This document shows, piece after piece, positions 60,009 through 64,000 of a stretch of DNA of 64,000 nt. The first letter of the stretch is position 1. Each line of letters starts with the position of its first letter. Made by a program: the position numbers and the translations under genes. This DNA is from an uncultured Methanomassiliicoccus sp. (GTDB taxonomy: Archaea > Thermoplasmatota > Thermoplasmata > Methanomassiliicoccales > Methanomassiliicoccaceae). The stretch is from the NCBI GenBank assembly GCA_944319735.1, contig CALUEU010000005.1:98298-162297 (forward strand), read 5' to 3'. The notes beneath the pieces are model-generated. The model saw only the letters and a list, made by a program, of their open reading frames with translations, was not told the origin of the DNA and ran no database searches.

Positions 60009-62121
60009 GCCATATTCCTCTGTGCTCAATCAGCCATACCTGTGAGTCGATTTTTTCCTGTCCTTCCTTCGGATGAAGCCTTACCCATTCTCCGTCAGAC
60101 TGCAGCTCTCTTGCCTTCACATTGTCTGCAAGATGAATGTTGAGAATGTCTATTGCCGCTTTCCTGAGGCTGTCGTCCTGAATGGGAAAGAGCTCTTCCA
60201 CCCTTCTGTCTAGATTTCTCGGCATCATGTCTGATGAGCCCAGGAGCACTTCTTCGTCTCCCCCGTTTCTGAAATAGTATATTCTGGCGTGTTCTAAAAA
60301 TCTTGAGACGATTGAAATCACCCTGATGTTCTCGCTGATTCCCGGAATGCCGGGTCTGAGGCAGCACATTCCCCTGACGTTGAGATCTATTTTGACGCCT
60401 GCCATTGACGCTCTGTACAATGCTCTTATGATGCCCCTGTCTACCAGCGCATTGAGCTTGAATCCCAGGTAGCCGTCTCCGTGCTCCTTCTGCCTCTTTA
60501 TTTCTCTCTCGATTTTTTCCATTATTCCCGATCTCAGATAATCTGGAGAAACGAGAAGTTTCTTGTAGCCTTCGTTTACGCAGTATCCGGTAAGGCTGTT
60601 AAACAGCTTGGAGACATCTGAAGCTATGTCTGAATCACATGTAATGTAGCCGATGTCGCCGTAGATTTTTGCTGTCTGAGTGTTATAATTTCCTGAGGAC
60701 AGGTGGCAGATGCGCTTGATGCCGTTTCTTGTTTTGTATACAATCATGCACAGCTTGGCATGGATTTTCAGACCTACCGGGCCGTAAACAACATGCACTC
60801 CCGCCTGTTCCAAACGCCTTGCCCAGGAAATATTGTTAGTTTCGTCGAATTTCGCCTTTAATTCCAAAACTACTGCTACCGCTTTGCCGTTCCTGCGCGC
60901 TTCCATCAACGCATCGATCAAAGGTGAATGAGAATCCACCCTGTAGAATGTAATCTTAATGGCCATCACGTTAGGGTCTTCCGCCGCCTTTCTTACTAAA
61001 TCTACAAAAGGCTGGAAGCTGTCGTACGGGTGGTAGAGCATGATATCTCTGTAAGTGGCTTTAGCCACGATGGTGGATAAGTCTGAAAGGGCCCTCGGCG
61101 TGTATGGCTGGAAGGGAGTATCCATCAGCTCCGCCCTTCTTATGCCGTGAATCTGCCAGAAGTCGTTGAGTGCCAGCGGTGCTTCTGATTTGTAAATCAT
61201 GTATGCCGGCAGCTTCAGGTTCCAGGACAGCAGTTCGATGATTTTATCTGGAGTGTTTTCCGAGACCTCAAGCCTTACAGGCTCTCCAACAAATCTTGAC
61301 TCCAGGCCTTCTTCCACGGCTGTCAGAATGTCTGTAGTCTCATCAACTTCTATTTCGAACTCTGCATCCCTCAGCACTCTGAATTGATACACTCTTTCTA
61401 CGCTTACTCCCGGGAATAGCATGTCTAAGTTAGAGCTTATCAGATCTTCCAGCATGACTAGGTGGAATTCTGCTGACTTTTCCGCTCCGTCTTCTATCCT
61501 GATGAATCTCTCAATTAAGCTCCTGCCCGGCACCTTTACTCTTGCGAACTTACTGTTTCCAGTTTTGTCTTTAACGAGAATTGCCAGATTTATGGAGCCG
61601 CCTGAGATGAATGGAAAAGGATGATTGGAATCAAAAGACAGCGGTGTGAGTATTGGATAGATATTGCTCTCAAAGAACTCTCTCAGCTTCTTCTGCCTTT
61701 CTTCGCTTAACTCTGCTATCTTGTGAATATAGATACCGTTCTCTGCAAGCTGGACTTTCAGCTCTTCCCAGACGTTGGAGTATCCCTTAGTAAGCCGGCA
61801 CACCTCTTCCCTTATGGCTTCGATCTGCTCCAGCGGTGTTGACGCTCCTGAGGAAATATTCAGGGCTCCGCTTTCTGCCTGATGTCTCAATGTCGACATG
61901 CGGGACATGAAGAACTCATCCATGTTGTTTCCGCATATGGCTAGGAATTTGACTCTTTCTAGCAGCGGCTGGGTCTGATCTTCCGCCTCTTCCAGTATTC
62001 TTTTGTTAAACTTCAGCCAGCTGAGTTCGCGGTTGAAGTAAAGCTGAGGGTCGTCAAGGGAAACATTGTCTAGATTATTCATTTCGCAACACTCTGTATT
62101 GGGTAGTTCGCTGTCCGTCAT
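59995..62121 (-). CDS. ppk: Polyphosphate kinase (Ppk1 type)
   Basis: A 708-residue Ppk1. LYFNRELSWLKFNKRILEEA (about 27-46) is the N-terminal signature, VRKAAEDPNVMAIKITFYR (about 375-393) begins the head domain, GLKIHAKLCMIV (about 440-451) carries the phosphohistidine and HLSSGNYNTQTAKIYGDIG (about 460-478) follows. LEHARIYYFRNGGDEEVLLGSSDMMPRNLDRR is the second His/active-site block (about 622-653). It makes polyphosphate from ATP reversibly. It is the first gene of a polyphosphate operon with the CHAD fusion and ppx. Confidence 0.94.
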   Translation of the reverse strand: MTDSELPNTECCEMNNLDNVSLDDPQLYFNRELSWLKFNKRILEEAEDQTQPLLERVKFLAICGNNMDEFFMSRMSTLRHQAESGALNISSGASTPLEQIEAIREEVCRLTKGYSNVWEELKVQLAENGIYIHKIAELSEERQKKLREFFESNIYPILTPLSFDSNHPFPFISGGSINLAILVKDKTGNSKFARVKVPGRSLIERFIRIEDGAEKSAEFHLVMLEDLISSNLDMLFPGVSVERVYQFRVLRDAEFEIEVDETTDILTAVEEGLESRFVGEPVRLEVSENTPDKIIELLSWNLKLPAYMIYKSEAPLALNDFWQIHGIRRAELMDTPFQPYTPRALSDLSTIVAKATYRDIMLYHPYDSFQPFVDLVRKAAEDPNVMAIKITFYRVDSHSPLIDALMEARRNGKAVAVVLELKAKFDETNNISWARRLEQAGVHVVYGPVGLKIHAKLCMIVYKTRNGIKRICHLSSGNYNTQTAKIYGDIGYITCDSDIASDVSKLFNSLTGYCVNEGYKKLLVSPDYLRSGIMEKIEREIKRQKEHGDGYLGFKLNALVDRGIIRALYRASMAGVKIDLNVRGMCCLRPGIPGISENIRVISIVSRFLEHARIYYFRNGGDEEVLLGSSDMMPRNLDRRVEELFPIQDDSLRKAAIDILNIHLADNVKARELQSDGEWVRLHPKEGQEKIDSQVWLIEHRGIWHGEN

Positions 62122-62226
62122 ATCTTACACATGTCCTTAGGTGGCACGCAATCAAATCAATTCCGTCTGATTTTTAATAATTGCATGTTTTTTATAACTT
62201 CTCTTATCATCACTATCTCATTTGCT

Positions 62227-63000
62227 CTACATATATGTGACATCTAATTTCTTACGCGGTGCAGAACGCAAGAATTTCACATCTGGATAACCAATTACAA
62301 GTGTCATCGCTATACTTTTTCCTCTTGGGACTTCCAATGAATTTTTGATTTTGCGTGAAGCGTTGGCTGCTGTTGTGAAATATCCGCTAAATAACACACC
62401 GAGGCCGTGTGCTTCCGCTACAAATTCCATATTCTGTGCCGCAAGAATGCCGTTTGTTTTATTCTCTGCCAAAATTACAATCACAACCGGCGCATTGAAA
62501 AAGAAAAAGTGATCAGTTATCTTATTGTTCTTTGCCATCGGGCTGAACAAATCTGCAAACGGTTTCATTTTTTTAAACAAACTGACTGCCATCTGTTCAA
62601 TGCGGTCCTTTTCTTGATCTAACACAACAAAAGATACATCCTGCATGTTTTTTGCTGTATGAGTAAGTCTGCCGGCTTCTAAAATCTGTTCAATTATCTC
62701 TCTTGGGATTTTTTCCTGTTTGAACTGACGGACAGAGCGCCGGAAACGAATGACTTCTAAAACATCATCTGGATTCAGGCGGATGTTTTCTTCTTTTTTG
62801 ATTTGCTTATCATCATAACCGCTGACTGAAACAGCTTCCTTTGGACAGACAGCAGCACACTGGCCGCACATCAGGCAATCATCTAACACAGTTTCCGCTT
62901 TTTTATCATTGATTGCAATGTTATGTGCTACACACGTTTTGGCGCAAATGCCGCAGCCAACGCATTTATCAGTATCAATCATCACTTTATGCTGACTCAT
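62227..63000 (-). CDS. Ferredoxin-nitroreductase fusion protein
   Basis: A 257-residue protein. The N-terminal ~65 residues carry two 4Fe-4S motifs, CVGCGICAKTC and CLMCGQCAAVCP. The rest is a nitroreductase-family FMN domain beginning VIRFRRSVRQFKQEKIPREI and including HTAKNMQDV and GVLFSGYFTTAAN. This fusion probably moves electrons from ferredoxin to FMN. The function and acceptor are not known. It stops with TAG. A GGGGG ribosome site precedes ATG 63000. It is transcribed divergently from tRNA-Leu. Confidence 0.9.
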   Translation of the reverse strand: MSQHKVMIDTDKCVGCGICAKTCVAHNIAINDKKAETVLDDCLMCGQCAAVCPKEAVSVSGYDDKQIKKEENIRLNPDDVLEVIRFRRSVRQFKQEKIPREIIEQILEAGRLTHTAKNMQDVSFVVLDQEKDRIEQMAVSLFKKMKPFADLFSPMAKNNKITDHFFFFNAPVVIVILAENKTNGILAAQNMEFVAEAHGLGVLFSGYFTTAANASRKIKNSLEVPRGKSIAMTLVIGYPDVKFLRSAPRKKLDVTYM

Positions 63001-63145
63001 GCTTCAACCCCCTTTGTTAATGCCTGTTAAGATCTTCATATCTGAAGACAATATGCTGGGATTATCTACAAAATTATCTGTAGACATTTAGCATTATCGA
63101 AATAAGCAAGCTTTATAAGGAGGTTGTATATTGAGAGGAAATACT

Positions 63146-63229
63146 GCAAGGGTAGCCAAGCTTGGCCAACGGCGTAAGATTCAGGGTCTTATCCTTAGTG
63201 GTTCAGGGGTTCAAATCCCTTCCCTTGCA
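63146..63229 (+). tRNA. tRNA-Leu (anticodon CAG)
   Basis: A class II tRNA with acceptor GCAAGGG/CCCTTGC and discriminator A at 63229, anticodon stem TAAGA/TCTTA around loop TTCAGGG, a long variable arm (TCCTTAGTGGTTC) and T arm GTTCAAATC. The anticodon CAG reads CUG leucine codons. CCA follows directly at 63230-63232 and may be encoded. A TATA-like ctttataagg lies about 30 bases upstream. Confidence 0.95.
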
Positions 63230-63232
63230 CCA

Positions 63233-64000
63233 GTTTTCATCCTAAATTTGCTATTTTCTAGATTCTGTAAATGTTTACAGGATGATAATCTGATCTCCAT
63301 TTCACTCAAATTAGGAAAACTGCTCATCTATCCTGCTCGGTCAGTCTAGAAGAATTTGTTTTGCTTGTTTCTGCTAGATTAGCAATTGTTATTTTTTAGT
63401 AATTTTTTTAAATATGAGGATATTTCCATCTAGTTTCTCTTTTGTTAGATCCTGCATGAATGGATTGCTTCCTGATGTATTTCTAGCTGGCATTGGCATA
63501 TATTTTACTTCCTACTTTGTCCAACTTTTACTTCCTACTTTGTCCAACTTTTACTTCCTACTTTGTCCAACTTTTACTTCCTACTTTGTCCAACTTTTAC
63601 TTCCTACTTTGTCCAACTTTATCCCATTTCTTCTCAAGAAATATCTGTTGAATCAGAACACATTATAGCTGCTATTTATGTAACTAAAACTCAATTTTGC
63701 ATAATTTAGCTTTTTAATTAATGTATATTATTCTCTTATCTATTGTTTAAATTATTTACTAAAATACATATAATATCTGGTTCATTTTTCAGGGACAATT
63801 ACCTATCTTTGCAGTATCAAAACTGGCCCATAAAAAGCTCATTTTTAGAAGCATACTGAAAATAAATTATCGTTAATATTTTGGGCCTGCAAAATTATAT
63901 AGAATCTATTCAATAATACTACGTTGTAATACATAACCAGTATGAATTATAATTAATTAGTTATATTTATTGCATCTGGCTTTGATACACAACACATCTC
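63233..64000. other. AT-rich gene-free region to the window end
   Basis: No gene is supported over about 770 bases. The only open frame (63414-63668) passes through tandem repeats of a 23-base unit, which is not a multiple of three, and is a repeat artefact. The rest is very AT-rich with no recognisable RNA or element. Transcription from beyond the right edge cannot be judged. Confidence 0.5.
63503..63617. repeat. Five perfect 23-bp tandem repeats
   Basis: The unit ttttacttcctactttgtccaac (23 bases; first and last parts ttttacttcct and gtccaac) is repeated five times without change, at 63503, 63526, 63549, 63572 and 63595. There are no spacers, so it is not a CRISPR array. It lies alone in a gene-free region after tRNA-Leu. 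Possible roles include protein-binding iterons, a replication-linked site or a recent minisatellite. Confidence 0.9.

Noticed and set aside
63503..63617. Possible CRISPR array
   Set aside because: The units are joined without spacers and are short and identical; no cas gene is near.
63414..63668. 84-codon open frame on the + strand near the right end
   Set aside because: It runs through tandem 23-bp repeats, changes frame meaning with each unit, and has no start signal or family match. It is a repeat artefact.

Overview
The window reads as a chromosomal segment of a methylotrophic, hydrogen-dependent methanogen of the order Methanomassiliicoccales (Thermoplasmatota). Archaeal markers include TFB, Gar1, Nop5, fibrillarin, aIF5A, Kae1, KptA, ribosomal protein S15 in its archaeal form, LSm and phosphopantoate-beta-alanine ligase. 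A methanol methyltransferase operon (mtaC-mtaB) shows methylotrophy. FolD and a FolP-like protein fit an order known to lack the tetrahydromethanopterin methyl branch. The AT-rich composition by eye suggests a relative of Methanomassiliicoccus intestinalis rather than the GC-rich members; this is an inference and was not computed. Promoters are typically a TATA box about 25 bases before the start codon, so several transcripts look leaderless. Internal operon genes use GGAGG/GAGGTG ribosome sites and 4-base start/stop overlaps.

Layout. 1-2.4 kb: nitroreductase (cut by the edge), AmrS radical SAM enzyme, ThiL. 2.5-5.8 kb: LarA-like protein, CCG-domain Fe-S protein, FolP. 6-11.2 kb: an MMPL/RND transporter, a polyferredoxin-FAD oxidoreductase pair behind a palindromic operator-like site, and an orphan. 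11.2-17.7 kb (minus): a TrpD-like/MDR dehydrogenase pair, then a purine cluster in which the two split archaeal GMP synthetase subunits flank a bacterial-type GuaA with a gutted glutaminase domain, then PurE. 17.7-21 kb: PfkB kinase, S-adenosylhomocysteine hydrolase, CoA synthesis. 21.4-26.2 kb: sugar phosphomutase and nucleotidyltransferase, NAD kinase, inositol phosphatase, JAMM protease. 26.3-30.5 kb: RNA modification and translation genes, RecJ-like nuclease, Kae1. 30.6-35.4 kb: tRNA-Val, agmatine to putrescine genes (aguB-aguA), mtaCB. 35.7-39 kb: MtnA plus class II aldolase (5-deoxy-sugar salvage), Nop5, aIF5A. 39.3-47.1 kb: a second phosphomutase/nucleotidyltransferase pair, LSm, and the smc-scpA-scpB operon. 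47.2-50.7 kb: DUF2797 protein, KptA, FolD, small regulators, tRNA-Gly. 50.8-51.8 kb: a Panacea/PemK-like toxin-antitoxin module flanked by a near-repeat of the tRNA-Gly 3' end. 51.9-54.6 kb: RtcA, riboflavin-pathway reductase, an orphan. 54.6-55 kb: a probable structured non-coding RNA of about 276 nt. 55-56.3 kb: TFB and Gar1. 56.4-62.1 kb: a polyphosphate operon (Ppk1, a CHAD-phosphoesterase-HD fusion, Ppx). The window ends with a ferredoxin-nitroreductase fusion, tRNA-Leu, and an AT-rich gene-free stretch holding five perfect 23-bp tandem repeats.

The items most worth following up are the unassigned structured RNA at 54670-54945, the polyphosphate operon with its three-domain fusion and duplicated HD domain, the internally deleted bacterial GuaA, the toxin-antitoxin module beside tRNA-Gly, and a recurring use of hairpins that overlap or span stop codons as 3' end signals.
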